From Ctena decussata (lineage: Eukaryota; Mollusca; Bivalvia; Lucinida; Lucinidae), in the NCBI GenBank assembly GCA_963989385.1, contig OZ022498.1, positions 3,417,501 to 3,481,500 on the forward strand: a DNA stretch of 64,000 bases, read 5' to 3'. Position 1 is the first letter of the stretch, and every line of letters begins with the position of its first letter. Positions 21,001-32,990 of this stretch are shown piece by piece. The position numbers were made by a program, and so were the translations under genes. The notes under the pieces are model-generated. The model had not been told where the DNA came from and did not search any database. It saw only the letters and a list, made by a program, of their open reading frames with translations.

Positions 21001-24000
21001 ATTCTAGATGCCAAATCGCTAATTCTCGGGAATTGGCAAAGGCAACTGGCAGCTAGATACCACTTCGATTTGAGATGCTTTTACAGCTAAATAGGTAACT
21101 GGCAAATGGCAGCCACATGCCAGTTCGCAAATTCAAGTGAATTGGCAACTGGCAGCAGGCAGTAAGATGCCAATTCGACTCGAGAGGGTTTTAGAGCATA
21201 CCAGGTGAATAGGCAACTGGCAAACGGCATCAATTTGCCAATTCGCAAAATCTAGTGAATTGGCAACTGGCAGCCAGATGCCAATTCGCAAATTCTTGTG
21301 AATTGGCAGCCATGTGCCATTTCGATTTGAGAGGATTTAAGCCGATTTAAGCTACATAGGAAACTGGCAAACGGCAGCCAGATGCCAATTCGCAAATTCT
21401 TGTGAACTGGCAACTGGCAGACATATGCGAATTAAATTTGAGAGGGTTTCAGATGATTATAGCTACATAGGAAACCGGCAAAATGCAGCCAGATGCCAAT
21501 TAACTCATTCTACTGAACTGGCAACTGGCAACCAGATGCCAATTCGATTTGAGAGGGTTTGAGACAGTTTAAGCTATATCGGAGACCGGCAAACGGCAGA
21601 CAGATACCAATTCGAAAATTTTATGAATTGTCAACTGGCAACTGGCAGCCAGATGCCAATATGATATGAGAGTGTTTAAGACGATTAAAGCTAAATAAGA
21701 AACCGGCAAACGCCATCAAGATGCATATTCGCTCATTCTTTTAAACTGGCAACTGACAGTCGGATGCCAATTCGATTTTAGAGGGGGTCAGATGATGAAA
21801 GCTACATAGGAAACCGGCAAACGGCAGCCATATGCCAATTCGCTAATGCTCCTGAACTGGCAACTGGCAGTCAAATGCCAATTCGATTTGAGAGTTTTTC
21901 AGATGATTATATCTACGCAGGAAACCGGCAAACGGCAGCCGGATGCCAGTTCGCTAATTCTCCTGAACTGGCGACTGGCAACATGCAGTCAGATGCCAAT
22001 TGGATTCATGAGTGTGTAAGACAATTAAAGCCATGTAGGAAACGAGCAAACGGCAGCCAGATGCCAATTATATTTGAGATGGTTTAAGACGATTAAAGCT
22101 ACATAGGAAACCGGCAAACGGCAGCCAGATGCCAATTCGAACTTTTCTATGAATTGGAAACTGGAAGCCAGATGCCAATTCGAGTTGAGAGTGTTTAAGA
22201 CGATTTAAGCTACATAGGAAACCGGAAAACGGCAGTCAGATGCCAATTCGAAAAATTTTATGAATTGACAACTGGCAACTGGCAGCCAAATGCCAATTCG
22301 ATTTGAGAGTGCTTAAGACGATTAAAAGCTACATATAGGAAACTGTCTAACGGCAGCCAGATGCCAATTCATAAATTGTTATGAATTGGCAACTAGCAGC
22401 CGGGTGCCAATTCAATTTGAGAGTGTTTAAGTCGATTAAAGCTAAATAAATAAAATGGCTGACGACATACAGATGCCTATTCGCACATTCTTGTAAAATG
22501 GCAACTGGCAACTGGCAGTCAGTTGCCAGTTTGATTTGAGAGGGTTTCAGACGATTAAAGCTACATAGGATACCGCCAAACGGCAGCCAGATGCCAATTC
22601 GAAAATTTATAAGGATTGTCAACTGGCAACGGGCAGCCAGATACCAATTCCATTTGAGAGTGTTAAAGACGAACAAAGTTACATAGAAAACCGGTAAACG
22701 GCATCAAGATGCCAATTCGAAATTTTTTATGAATTGTCAACTGGCAACTGGCAGCAGATGCCAATTCGATTTAAGAGGGTTTATGCCGATTAAAGCTAAA
22801 TAGGAAACCGGCAAACAACATCCAGATGCCAAGTCGCAAATTCTTGTGAACTGGCAACTTGCAGTCAGATTCCAAATCGATTTGAGAGGGTTTCAGACGA
22901 TTAAAGCTACATAGGAAACCGGCAAACATCACCCAGATGCCAATTCGCTTATTCTTCTGAATTTGCAACAGCCAACTGGCAGTCAGATGCCATTTCGATT
23001 CATAAGTGTTCAAGACAATAATAGACATGTAGGAAAGCGGCAAACGGCAGCCAAATGCCAATACAGTAATATTTGCGAATTGGCAACTGGCAACTGGCAG
23101 TCAGATGCCCATTCGATTTGAGAGGGTTTGCGCCAATTAAAGATAAATAGGAAACCTGCAAACGACATCCAGATGCCAATTCGCATATTCTTGTGAACTG
23201 GCAACTGGCAGTCAGTTGCCAGTTCGATCTGAGAGGGTTTCAGACCAATTAAGCTACATAGGAAACTGGCAAAGGGCAGCCAGATGCCAATTCGAAAAAA
23301 AATATGAATTGTCAAATGGCAACTGGCAGTCAGATGCCAATTTGATATGAGAGTGTTTAAGACGATTAAAGCTAAATAAGAAACCGGCAAACGCCATCAA
23401 GATGCCTATTCGTTAATTCTTGTAAACTGGCAACTGGCAACTGGCAGTCAGACGCCAATTCGATTTGAGAGGGGGTTCAGCTGATCAAAGCTACATAGGA
23501 AACCGGCAAACGGCAGCCAAATGCCAATTCACTAATTCTCCTGAACTGGCAACTGGCAAAATGCAGTCAGATGCCAATTCGATTTGAGGGGTTTTCAGAT
23601 GATTAAATCTACGCAGGAAACCGGAAAACGGCAGCCAGATGCCAGTTCGCTAATTCTCCTGAACTGGCGACTGGCAACTGGCAGTCAGATGCCAATTGGA
23701 TTCATGAGTATTTAAGACAATTAAAGCCATGTAGTAAACCGGCAAACGGCAGCCAGACGCTAATTCGCCAATTCTTGCGACTTGGCAACTGGTAGCCAGA
23801 TGCCAATTAGATTTGAAATGATATAAGACGATTGAAGCTACATAGGAAACCCACAAACGGCAGCCGGATGCCAATTCGAACTGTTTTATGAATTGGCAAC
23901 TGGCAACTGGAAGCCAGATGCCAATTCGAGTTGAGAGTGTTTAAGACGATTTAAGCTACATAGGAAACCGGAAAACGGCAGCCAGATGCCAATTCGAAAA

Positions 24001-26055
24001 ACTTTTTGAATTGGCAACAGGCAGCCAGATGCCAATTTGATTTAAGAGTGCTTCAGACGATTTAAAAGCTACATATAGGAATCTGTCTAACGGCAGCCAG
24101 ATTCCAATTCCAAATGTTTTATGAAATGTCAACTAGCAACTGGCAGCCGGATGCCAATTCAATTTGAGAGTGTTTAAGACGATTAAAGCTAAATAAAAAA
24201 ATGGCAGACGACAGACAGATGCCAATTCGCAATTTCTTGTAAACTGGCAACATGCAACTGGTAGTAAGATGCCAATTCGAATTGAGAGGGTTTCAGAAGT
24301 TTAAAGCTACATAGGATACCGGCAAACGGCTGCCAGACGCCAGTTCGAAAATTTATAGGGATTGTCAACTGGCATCTGGCAGCCAAATATCAATTCCATT
24401 TGAGAGTGTTAAAGACGAATAAAGTTACATAGGAAACCGGTAAACGGCATCCAGATGCCCATTCGAAATTTTTGATGAATTGTCAACTGGCAACTGGCAG
24501 TCAGATGCCAATTCGATTTGAGAGTGTTTAAGATGATTAAAGCTACATAGGAAACCGGCAAACGCCATCAAGATGCCTATTCGTTAATTCTTGTAAACTG
24601 GCAACTTGCAACTGGCAGTCAGACGCCAATTCGATTTGAGAGGGGGTTCAGATGATTAAAGCTACATAGGAAACCGGCAAACGGCGGCCAAATGCCAATT
24701 CACTAATTCTCCTGAACTGGCAACTGGCAACTGGCAGTCAGATGCCAATTCGATTTGAGGGTTTTTTAGATGATTATATCTACACAGGAAACCGGCAAAC
24801 GGCAGCCAGATGCCAGTTCGCTAATTCTCCTGAACTGGCGACTGGCAACTGGCAGTCAGGTGCCAATTGGATTCATGAGTGTTTACGACAATTAAAGCCC
24901 TGTAGTAAACCGGCAAACGGCAGCCAGATGCTAATTCGCCAATTCTTGCGAATTGGCAACTGGCAGCCAGATGCCAATTAGATTTCAGATGATTTAAGAC
25001 GATTGAAGCTACATAGGAAACCGACAAACGGCAGCCGGATGCCAATTCGAACTGTTTTATGAATTGGCAACTGGCAACTGGAAGCCAGATGCCAATTCGA
25101 GTTGAGAGTGTTTAAGACGATTTAAGCTACATAGGAAACCGGAAAACGGCAGCCAGATGCCAATTCGAAAAATTTTATGAATTGACAACTGGCAACTGGC
25201 AGCCAGATGCCAATTCGATTTAAGAATGCTTAAGACGATTTAAAGCTACATATTGAAAACTGTCTAACGGCAGCCAGATTCCAATTCCAAAATTTATATG
25301 AAATGTCAACTAGCAACTGGCAGCCGGATGCCAATTCAATTTGAGAGTGTTTATGACGATTAAAGATAAATAAAAAATGGCAGACGACAGACAGATGCCA
25401 ATTCGCATATTCTTGTAAATTGGCAACTGGCAACTGGCAGTCAGATGCCAATTCGATTTAAGGGGGTTTCAGACGATTAAAGCTACATAGGATACCGGCA
25501 AACGGCAGCCAGATGCCAATTCGAAAATTTATAGGGATTGTCAACTGGTAACTGGCAGCCAAATATCAATTCCATTTGAGAGTGTTAAAGACGAATAAAG
25601 TTACATGGGAAACCGGTAAACGGCATCCAGATGCCAATTCGATTTTTTTTATGAATTGTCAACTTGCAACTGGCTGCCAGATGCCAATTCGATTAAAGAA
25701 TGTTTAAGACGATTAAAGCTAAATAGGAAACCGGCAAGCGCCATCAAGATGCCAAGTCGCACATTCATGTGAACAGGCAGTCAGATGCCAATTCGATAAG
25801 AGAGGGTTTCAGACGATGAAAGCTACATAGGAAAAGGCAAACGGCACCCAGATGTTAATTCGCTAATTCTGCTGAACTGGCAACTGGCAGTCAGATGCCA
25901 ATTCGATTCATAAGTATTTAAGACAATTAAAGCCATGTAGGAAAGCGGCAAACGGCAGCCAGATGCCTATGCGCTAATATTTGCGAATTGGCAACTGGCA
26001 GTCAGATGCCAATTCGATTTGAGAGGGTTTATGCCGATTAAAGCTATATAGGAAA

Positions 26056-26310
26056 AGTAAAAAGTATGCAAAGACCAGGAACTGAAACAATCAAAATCCA
26101 AATCCAGCCCTCAAACCATAGTTGGAAACAACTAAGATTACAAATAATCAAGATACAGAGAACATATGGCCAACCGAGTGAGCAGCTTGTTCCCAAAAGG
26201 TGGCCACTCAGCAACACAAACCGAACCAAAAATAATAATAACATACATAAGGTAAAACATCACAGAAACTCTGACACCAAAAACAGGCAACAAAGAACCA
26301 CAACAGAACT
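26056..26310. other. Foreign insert in arm 1, partly shared with arm 2
   Basis: About 250 bp of non-array sequence starting AAAAGTAAAAAGTATGCAAA and containing CCAAATCCAGCCCTCAAACC. The first ~65 bp are found inverted at the matching place in arm 2 (32,916-32,985) with the same junction to GCTACATAGGAAAAG. Its origin is unknown. The long minus-strand frame across it is hydrophobic, but I do not call it a gene. Confidence 0.7.
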
Positions 26311-27900
26311 ACCGCCGGCAAACGACATCCAGATGCCAATTCGCATATTCTTGTGAACTGGCAACTGGCAGTCAGAAGATTAAAGATATATAGGAAACGA
26401 CAGTCAGATGCCAATTCACTAATGCTGCTGAAATGGCAACTGGCCACCAGATGCCAATTCGAGTTGAGAGTGTATACGACGATTTAAGCTACACATGAAA
26501 CCGGTAAACGGCAGCCAGATGCCCATTCGAAAAATTTTATGAATTTTTACCTGGCAACTGTCAACCAGATGCCATTTCGATTTGAGAGTGTTTTAGACGA
26601 TACAAAACTAAATAGGAAACCGGCAAACGACATCCAATTCCAATTCGTTAATTCTTGTGAACTGGCAACTGGCAGTCAGATGCCAATTCGATTTGAGATG
26701 GTTTCAGACGATGAAAGCTACAATGGAAACCGGCAAACGGCACCCAGATGCCATTTCGATTCATAAGTGTTTAAGGCAATCTAACCCACGTAGTAAAATC
26801 TGCAAACGGCAGCCAGTTGCCAAAACGCTACTTTTTGCTAATTGGCAACTGGCAGTCTGATGCCAATGCGATTTGAGATGGTTTCAGACGATTAAAGCTA
26901 CATAGAAAACCGGCAAACGGCAGCCAGATGCCAATTCGCTAATTCTACTGAATTGGCAACTGGTAACTAACAGCCAGATGCCTATTCGATTTAAGAGTGT
27001 TTAAGACGATAAAAGCTACATAGGAAACCGGTAAACGACTGCCTGATGCCAATTTGAAAACAATTATGAATTGGCAACTGGCAGCCAAATGCCAATACGA
27101 TTTGAGAGGCTTTTAGACGATTAAAGCTTCATTGTAAACCGGCAAACGGCAGCCAGATGCCAATTCGACTTGAGAGGGTTTCGGACGATTAAAGCTACAT
27201 AGGAAACCGGCAAACGACAGCCAGATGCCAATTCACTAATTCTCCTGAATTGGCAACTGGCAAGTGACAGCCAGATGCCAATTCGATTTGAGAGGGTTTT
27301 AGACGATTTAAGCTCCATAGGAAACCGGCAAATAGCAGCCAGATGCCTGTTTGCTAATTCTAGTGAATTGGCTACTGGCAGCCAGATGCCAATTCAATTT
27401 GAGAGGGTTTAAGGTAATTAATGCTAAATAGGAAATCGGCAAGCGGCAGCCAGATGCCAATACGCACATTTTTGTGAATTGGCAACTGGCAGCTAGATCT
27501 CAATTCGTTTTCGGGCAGTTTTGAGGCATTTATACAGAATAACAGGTGAATAGGCAACCGGCGAAATCCAGCTAGATGCAAATTCGTCGGTCTTGGCGAA
27601 TCGGCAACTGTTATTGGGCAGCCAGATGCCAGTTAGAGCTTAACAGGAAAATACTAGTAGGAAACTTGTAACGGCAGCAAGATACCGATTCGCAAATTAT
27701 TGTGAATTGCCATTGTCATCTGTCAGTCAAATGCGAATTGAAACTGAGGCAGTTAAAGAGACAAATATCTGAATAGGCAACCCGCAAACAGCAGCTAGTT
27801 GCCGATTCGTCAATCCTGGCGAAGTGGCAACTGGCAGCCAGATGCCATACCTATTTGAGAGGGCTTTAGACTAGAAAATATTAATAGGGAACAGTTACTG

Positions 27901-28228
27901 CACTGTAAAAAAATACTGTAGATTTTACGGTAGAATAACTAGAAACCGGCTGCCAGTCCTTTTCCCGTTATTTTTACGGGCGCTTGCCCTGTAAGACATT
28001 GTTGCAAATCACGTAATGGAAGTTTTATGTTAATTTGGCGCACTCGAAAATAACTTTGTATTGTTGAAGGGCTAGCTTACCAAAACGACACCTGCTCTAT
28101 TCTGTCCCACTCTGCTTGATGATTCCTGCAATTTTTACGGGCGCCCGTAAAAAAGAACGGTAAAATGACTGGCAGCTGGTTGCCAGTTATTTTACCGGAA
28201 AATCTACCGTTTTTTTTTTTTTGCAGTG
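27901..28228. mobile_element. CACTGTAAAAA inverted-repeat element inside arm 1
   Basis: Ends CACTGTAAAAAAATACTG and TTTTTTTTTTGCAGTG, with the inner arms TAGATTTTACGGTA / TTACCGGAAAATCTAC also paired. The interior has GGCAGCTGGTTGCCAG. A related copy is at 40,400, itself interrupted by another MITE. The CACTG ends suggest a CMC/Chapaev-like element, but the target duplication is unclear. Confidence 0.65.
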
Positions 28229-28469
28229 TGGTAGCTAGCAGCCAAAGGCCAAAAGCTAAATAGGCAACTGGCAAAGCGTTACCAAATGCTTATTCCGAAG
28301 TTGTTGTGAATTGGCAACTGGCAACGTGGAGTCAGTGGCCAATTAAATTTGAGAGGGGTTTTAAGCTTAAAAAGTCCTGAAAGCGTGGGATATAAATTTG
28401 TTACTCGGAAGAACCAGTACCAATCTCATCCTCCGTAAGCAACTGCCTACTTTTTTCACATAAAGAAAC

Positions 28470-28562
28470 ATGGTCGGTATCTGGGGCTCGATTCCACGAC
28501 CCTTAATCAGTTAGAGGTTACAGTGACTTGAAGTAAACGACGTAAGCCACTCGGCTACGGAG
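28470..28562 (-). other. tRNA-like relic (class II shape), probably SINE debris
   Basis: The minus strand reads CTCCGTAGCCGAGTGGCTTA at the 5' side (a good A box) and GGGTCGTGGAATCGAGCCCC at the 3' side (a degenerate B box), with a longish variable region between, as in Leu/Ser tRNAs. No proper cloverleaf or 3' end is evident. Low confidence as a gene; a tRNA-derived repeat fragment is more likely. Confidence 0.35.
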
Positions 28563-29087
28563 ATGGGTCTTTCACTTTCAGCAGTTGAGAAGCTGCTGTA
28601 TCTCTGTAAATACATACATCGAGGACATTTTCAAATACTGTTTGCTTTATTTTATTCTAACCACGGAGTAAAGCTGTCTTTCATAGTTGGCAGGTGCCTG
28701 TGGGATAGATTGATTGATTTGTTGTTTTACGTCCACGGTAAACAGCTATGGTCATGTCAGGACGGTATGTTAACCTAACCACACTATTCCTGGGCAGGCT
28801 TAGACCTCCTAAGCGGTTAACCAGTACTAATTGCACACACTTTCGCCAGTAACTGAAAACTGTCCTTCTTGAATCAGCGGAAGGAGAAACGAACGTATAT
28901 GGCCAGAACAGGTATCGAACCCTGGACCTCTGACTTAGGAGTCAGGTGTCCTACCGATTGCGCTACACGCGGCCGGCGACTGTGGGATAGAGTGTTATTT
29001 ATAACTGAACAACCAGATTCGGAAGAAAACTGGTTGAAAGATGCCATGCAAACGATTAAAAAAGGTATATTGCAAGCTAGAGGTTAG
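28563..29087 (+). pseudogene. Unidentified reading frame split by a SINE
   Basis: Frame 1 is open from ATG 28,563 to the SINE junction and includes GHFQILFALFYSNHGVKLSF and then GRCLWDR. After the SINE (with its 12-bp duplication CTGTGGGATAGA) it continues in the same frame with VLFITEQPDSEENWLKDAM and KKGILQARG, ending TAG at 29,085-29,087. Without the SINE the frame would be about 80 codons. The insertion including one duplication is 282 bp, a multiple of three. A CACTTTCAG that could serve as a splice acceptor lies at about 28,570-28,578. No family is recognised. It may be a captured host exon, a transposase remnant or chance. Confidence 0.3.
28710..28979 (-). mobile_element. tRNA-derived SINE, copy 3
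   Basis: Minus-strand SINE of the same family as 5044 and 11,063. The head has GTAGCGCAATCGGTAGGAC-like sequence and a B box (GGGTTCGATACC), the body has GATTCAAGAAGGACAG, and the tail is CAATCAATC. A 12-bp duplication CTGTGGGATAGA flanks it (28,698-28,709 and 28,980-28,991). Confidence 0.9.
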
Positions 29088-29121
29088 CATACATATGGCG
29101 TGTTTCCTACATAAGCTACCG

Positions 29122-29151
29122 CCCCCCCCCCCCCCGCCCCCCCCCCCCCCC
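29122..29151. repeat. Poly-C tract
   Basis: About 30 bases, nearly all C, interrupted by one G. The length is probably unreliable in the assembly. Confidence 0.9.
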
Positions 29152-29276
29152 TCATTCTTTCATTCTTAAATAAACTGAAAATAAACTGTTCAATAGTTAC
29201 TGCTCACTAAATTAGTATCTTCAGGATTGTAGTTATAAAACCGGCATACGAAGTATGTTGAGGGGTATATAGCTTT

Positions 29277-29328
29277 TGTCCGTTCGTCCGTCCGTCCGTC
29301 CGTCTGTCCGTCCTTCCGTCCGTCCGCG
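29277..29328. repeat. TCCG microsatellite
   Basis: About 12 imperfect copies of GTCC/TCCG with a few substitutions. Confidence 0.9.
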
Positions 29329-29329
29329 A

Positions 29330-30330
29330 GTTAACATTTGCGTTAAAGTTTTGCGTTAAAGTTTTTGAGATCTTATATTATTCAAACCCTTCGATTGATT
29401 GGGTTTATAATGGTCCAAAGTTTTATTCTACACCAGCCCCACCCATACCTGTAACCTACAGGTCAAGGTCACGGACTTTGACTTTTGATGTAAAAGTTTT
29501 GCGTTAAAGTTTTGAGATCTCTATATAATTCAAACTCTTTGTTTGGTTGGGTTTATGTTTTGCATGATAATAGATGTTGGTCCTTAGTTTCATTCTGTAC
29601 CATCCCCATTCAAGCCTGTGACCTAGAGGTCAAGGTCACGGACTTGGACTTTTCATGTTAAAGTTTTGTGCTAAATTTTCAAACATCCTATATCATTTAA
29701 ACCCTTTGTTTAGTTTCCTTTTTACGTCCAAAGTTTTATGTTTTACCATCTTTACATGTCTATGCCTATGACCTAGAGGTCAAGCTCACAGACTTAGACA
29801 TTTACTGATGCAGTTTGTATTAAAGGTTTATTGATCTCGTATTATCCAAATTCTTTGTTGGGTTTGGTTTACTTATATACTTGGTATGATGATAAGTGTT
29901 GCTCTGAAAATTTATTCTATGCCATCCTCTTACATGCCTTGACTTAAGGTCAAGGTCACAGACTTGTGCTTTTCCATGTAAAAGTTTCATGTTAAATTCA
30001 TATTCTTTTCTTATTTTTCGCATCTTCTTCAGTAGGACCTTTTGATATGTGACCATTTACATTTACCGCTTGGTTTCAACACTTAACATCATCTGAATGC
30101 TGCTGTTGACCTAAGGTCAAGGCCACATACTTATACACTTGTGCCAGTGTACTGCTTTATACTGTTTAATATATTTCAGAAATCTTTCAGTGTAACCTCT
30201 TAATATAATTATTAGGTTTACTATTAGCTTGTAGCAGATTAGTTGACATTCTCTTATGCTGCTGCTGACCAAAGAACTAGGTCACAGACTTTAAAACTTG
30301 TAGTTTATATGCGTTAAATTTTTGTGTTTA
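29330..30330. repeat. Tandem ~165-bp repeat with AGGTCAAGGTCA cores
   Basis: Cores at 29,460, 29,627, 29,777 (one change), 29,947 and 30,114 (one change), with a weaker one near 30,278: spacings of 167, 150, 170, 167 and about 164. Each is followed by CACGGACTT-like sequence and then a TAAAGTTTTG-like stretch. Diverged tandem copies, non-coding. Confidence 0.75.
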
Positions 30331-30509
30331 AAGTTTATTTTCATCAGGCGGTGGCACTGGCCGGTGGTATACGTGAGCCCCTGCTCACTTGCTCTAGTTT
30401 TGCTGGATGGTGTTGTGGAAAACGTATGAAAGAGTAATCATAAAGTTTTCGAGTCAATAACAATATTATTTGAACCAGTGTTATAGAAACCGAATTTTAC
30501 AATTTTTGT

Positions 30510-30722
30510 ACATGGCCATTTCATATAAAATTTATGAAGCGAGCCTACGGCTAAAAATTGGGTTTTATCGCCTTCGAAATGGACAATATTTTTAGAAGAA
30601 AACGCACTGCTGACATGGGCGTTGTCAATGACGTAACGTCTATGCGCCAAAGTGTTATTACACGTGTGGTCATACGATTTTTATGACACGACGTTATCCA
30701 CTGAAGAACAGAGACGTCATAT
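30510..30722. repeat. Dispersed repeat, inverted copy of 3150-3425
   Basis: Shares the ATTTCATATAAAATT segment, GCGCCAAAGTGTTATTACACG and CATACGATTTTTATGACACG with the other copy in opposite orientation. The middle parts differ in length. Confidence 0.6.
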
Positions 30723-32915
30723 GATTAAAGAGTATCTGGTTCAACCCACAAGAGTTTGAGTCTATGTCTGAATGGACGAACACACGACCGGACAACGGAA
30801 AAGTAATATCCCTCCGCTTTTGACAAGGGGAAAACTATGTTGTAATCGTTGGGGTGACGTTCATAAGTGTTTGACCTTAGAAATAAAAAAATCCTTTGCC
30901 GTGTTTTGTCGTTGATAAGAGAACGGTTAGCGGTTCAGATGCGTAGTAATTATATCACTCACCCTTAGGGCATGCATCTGAACGACTAAACATGCTCTAA
31001 TAGCATTACCACACACGGCAAATAGTTTTATTTCTTTTGATTCTAACATGATAATTTCTGTTGTTTCATACAATTATGCTCGTGTTGATACATCTGCCGC
31101 TACGTTATCGCTGACGTAATGAGGTCAAATGGTGTCATTTAAAGCAAGTTACGTCATTTGCACATGCACGCCAAGCCGGATCTAACGTGAAAGTTATCAT
31201 GCCAAATTTGCGAATTGGCATCTGGATGACGTTTGCCGGTTTCCTATTTAGCTTTAATCGTCTTAAACACTATCAAATCGAATTGGCATCTGGTTGCCAG
31301 TTGCCAGTTGACAATTCATAAAAGTTTTCGAATTGGCACCTGGATGCCGTTTGCCGGTTTCCTATGTAGATATAATCGTCTTAAACACTCTCGAATCGCA
31401 TTGACATCTGACTGCGAGTTGCCAGTTCAGTAGAATTAGCGAATAGGCATCTGGCTGCCGTTTGCCGGATACCTTTTAGCTTTCATCGTCTTAAATCCTC
31501 GCAACTCGAATTGGCATCTGGCTGCCAGTTGCTAATTCACAAGAATTAGCAAATTGGAATCTGGCTGCCTTTAACAAGTTTCCTATGAAGATTTTATCGT
31601 CTTAAGCCATCTCAAATCCAATTGGCGTTTGGCTCCTTGTCGCCGTTTACCGATGTGTATGTAGCTTTAATCGACTTAAACCCTCTCAAACCAAATCGGC
31701 ATTAGGCTGCCAGTTGCCTTTTCACAAGAATTAGCGAATTGGCACTCGGCTTCCTTTTGCCGGATACCTACATAGCTATATTCGTCTGAAACCCTCTCAA
31801 ATTGAATTGGCAACTCGCTGCCAATTGTCAGTTGCAAATACATACGAATTAGCGAATTGGCATCTGGATGTCTTTTGCCGGTTTCCTATTTAGCTCTTAT
31901 CGTCTAAAATCCGCTCAAATTGAATTGGCATCTGGCTGCCAGTTGCCAGTTGCTAATTCAAACAAATTTTTGAAACGGCATCTGGCTGCCGTTTGCCGGT
32001 TGCCTATGTAGCTTTAATCGTCTTAAACAGTCCCAAATTGAATTGGCAGCTGGCTGCCAGTTGCCTGTTGCCAATTCATAAAGCAAATCGAATTGGCATC
32101 TGGCTGCCGTTTGCCGGTTCCCTATGAAGCTTTAATCGTCTTAAACCCTCTCAAATCGAATTGGCAGTTGGCTACCAGCTGCCAGTTGCCAATTTACAAG
32201 AATTAGCAAATCGGCATCTGGCTGCCGTTTGCCGGTTTCCTACATGGCTTTTATTGTCTTAAACACTCATGAATCGAATTGGCATCTGACTGCCAGTTGC
32301 CAGGTCAGGAGAATTAGCGAATTGGCATCTGGCTGCCGTTCGCCGGTTTCCTACTACGTGAGTATAGCTTTAATCGTCTGAAACGCTCTCAAATCGAATT
32401 GGCATCTGACTGCCAGTTGCCAGTTCACAAGACTTGGCGAATTGTCATCTGGATGTTTGCCGGTTTCCTGTTTAGCTTTAATCGGCCGCGAAAAGGCTCT
32501 AAAACAGAATTGGTCTCTGGCTGACAGTTGCCAGTTGACAATACAAATTATTTTCGATTTGGCATCTGACTGCCGTTTACCAGTTTCCTGTGAAGCTTTA
32601 ATCGTCTTAAACACTCATGAATCGAATTGGTATCTGACTGCAAGTTGCCAGTTGCCATTTCAGGAGAATTAGCGAACTGGCATCTGTCTGCCGTTTGCCG
32701 GTTTCCTATGTAGCTTTAATCGTCTGAAACGCTGTCAAATCGAATTGGCGTCTGACTGGCGTTTCCAGTTGCCAGTTCACAAGAATTGGCATCTGGATGT
32801 CGTTTGCCGGTTTCCTATGTAGCTTTAATCGGCATTAACCCTTTCAAATCGATTGCCAGTTGACTATACTTAAACATTTTCAAATTCGCATCTGGCTGCC
32901 GTTTACCGGTTTATA

Positions 32916-32990
32916 TGGTTTGAGGGCTGGATTTGGATTTTGATTGTTTCAGTTCCTGGTCTTTGCATACTTTTTACTTTTCCTATGTAG
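32916..32990. other. Arm 2 counterpart of the arm 1 insert
   Basis: TATGGTTTGAGGGCTGGATT ... CTTTGCATACTTTTTACTTT is the exact inverse of the first ~65 bp of the arm 1 insert (26,056-26,120). The remaining ~190 bp are missing here, so this copy is deleted or arm 1's was extended. Confidence 0.8.

Larger units (their letters stand above)
21001..28372. repeat. Arm 1: tandem array of a ~118-bp unit
   Basis: About 60 diverged copies. The unit reads GCCAATTCGATTTGAGAGGG, then TTTCAGACGATTAAAGCTAC, ATAGGAAACCGGCAAACGGC, AGCCAGATGCCAATTCGC, TAATTCTCCTGAACTGGC and AACTGGCAGTCAGAT. Spacer length and the number of CTGGCAA steps vary. Higher-order repetition is visible: blocks at 23,400-24,570 recur about 1.17 kb later. 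Short open frames on the minus strand (for example SNWHLTASCQ) are a by-product of the repeat, not genes. Confidence 0.92.
28373..31194. other. Central spacer of the foldback element
   Basis: 2.8 kb of non-array DNA between the arms. In order: a tRNA-like relic, a short reading frame split by a SINE, a poly-C run, a TCCG microsatellite, an AGGTCA-rich ~165-bp repeat, a block shared with 3150-3425, and about 0.5 kb (30,723-31,194) in which I recognise nothing. Confidence 0.75.

Noticed and set aside
29277..29328. CRISPR-like or regulatory repeat in the TCCG run
   Set aside because: A simple 4-bp microsatellite without spacers.
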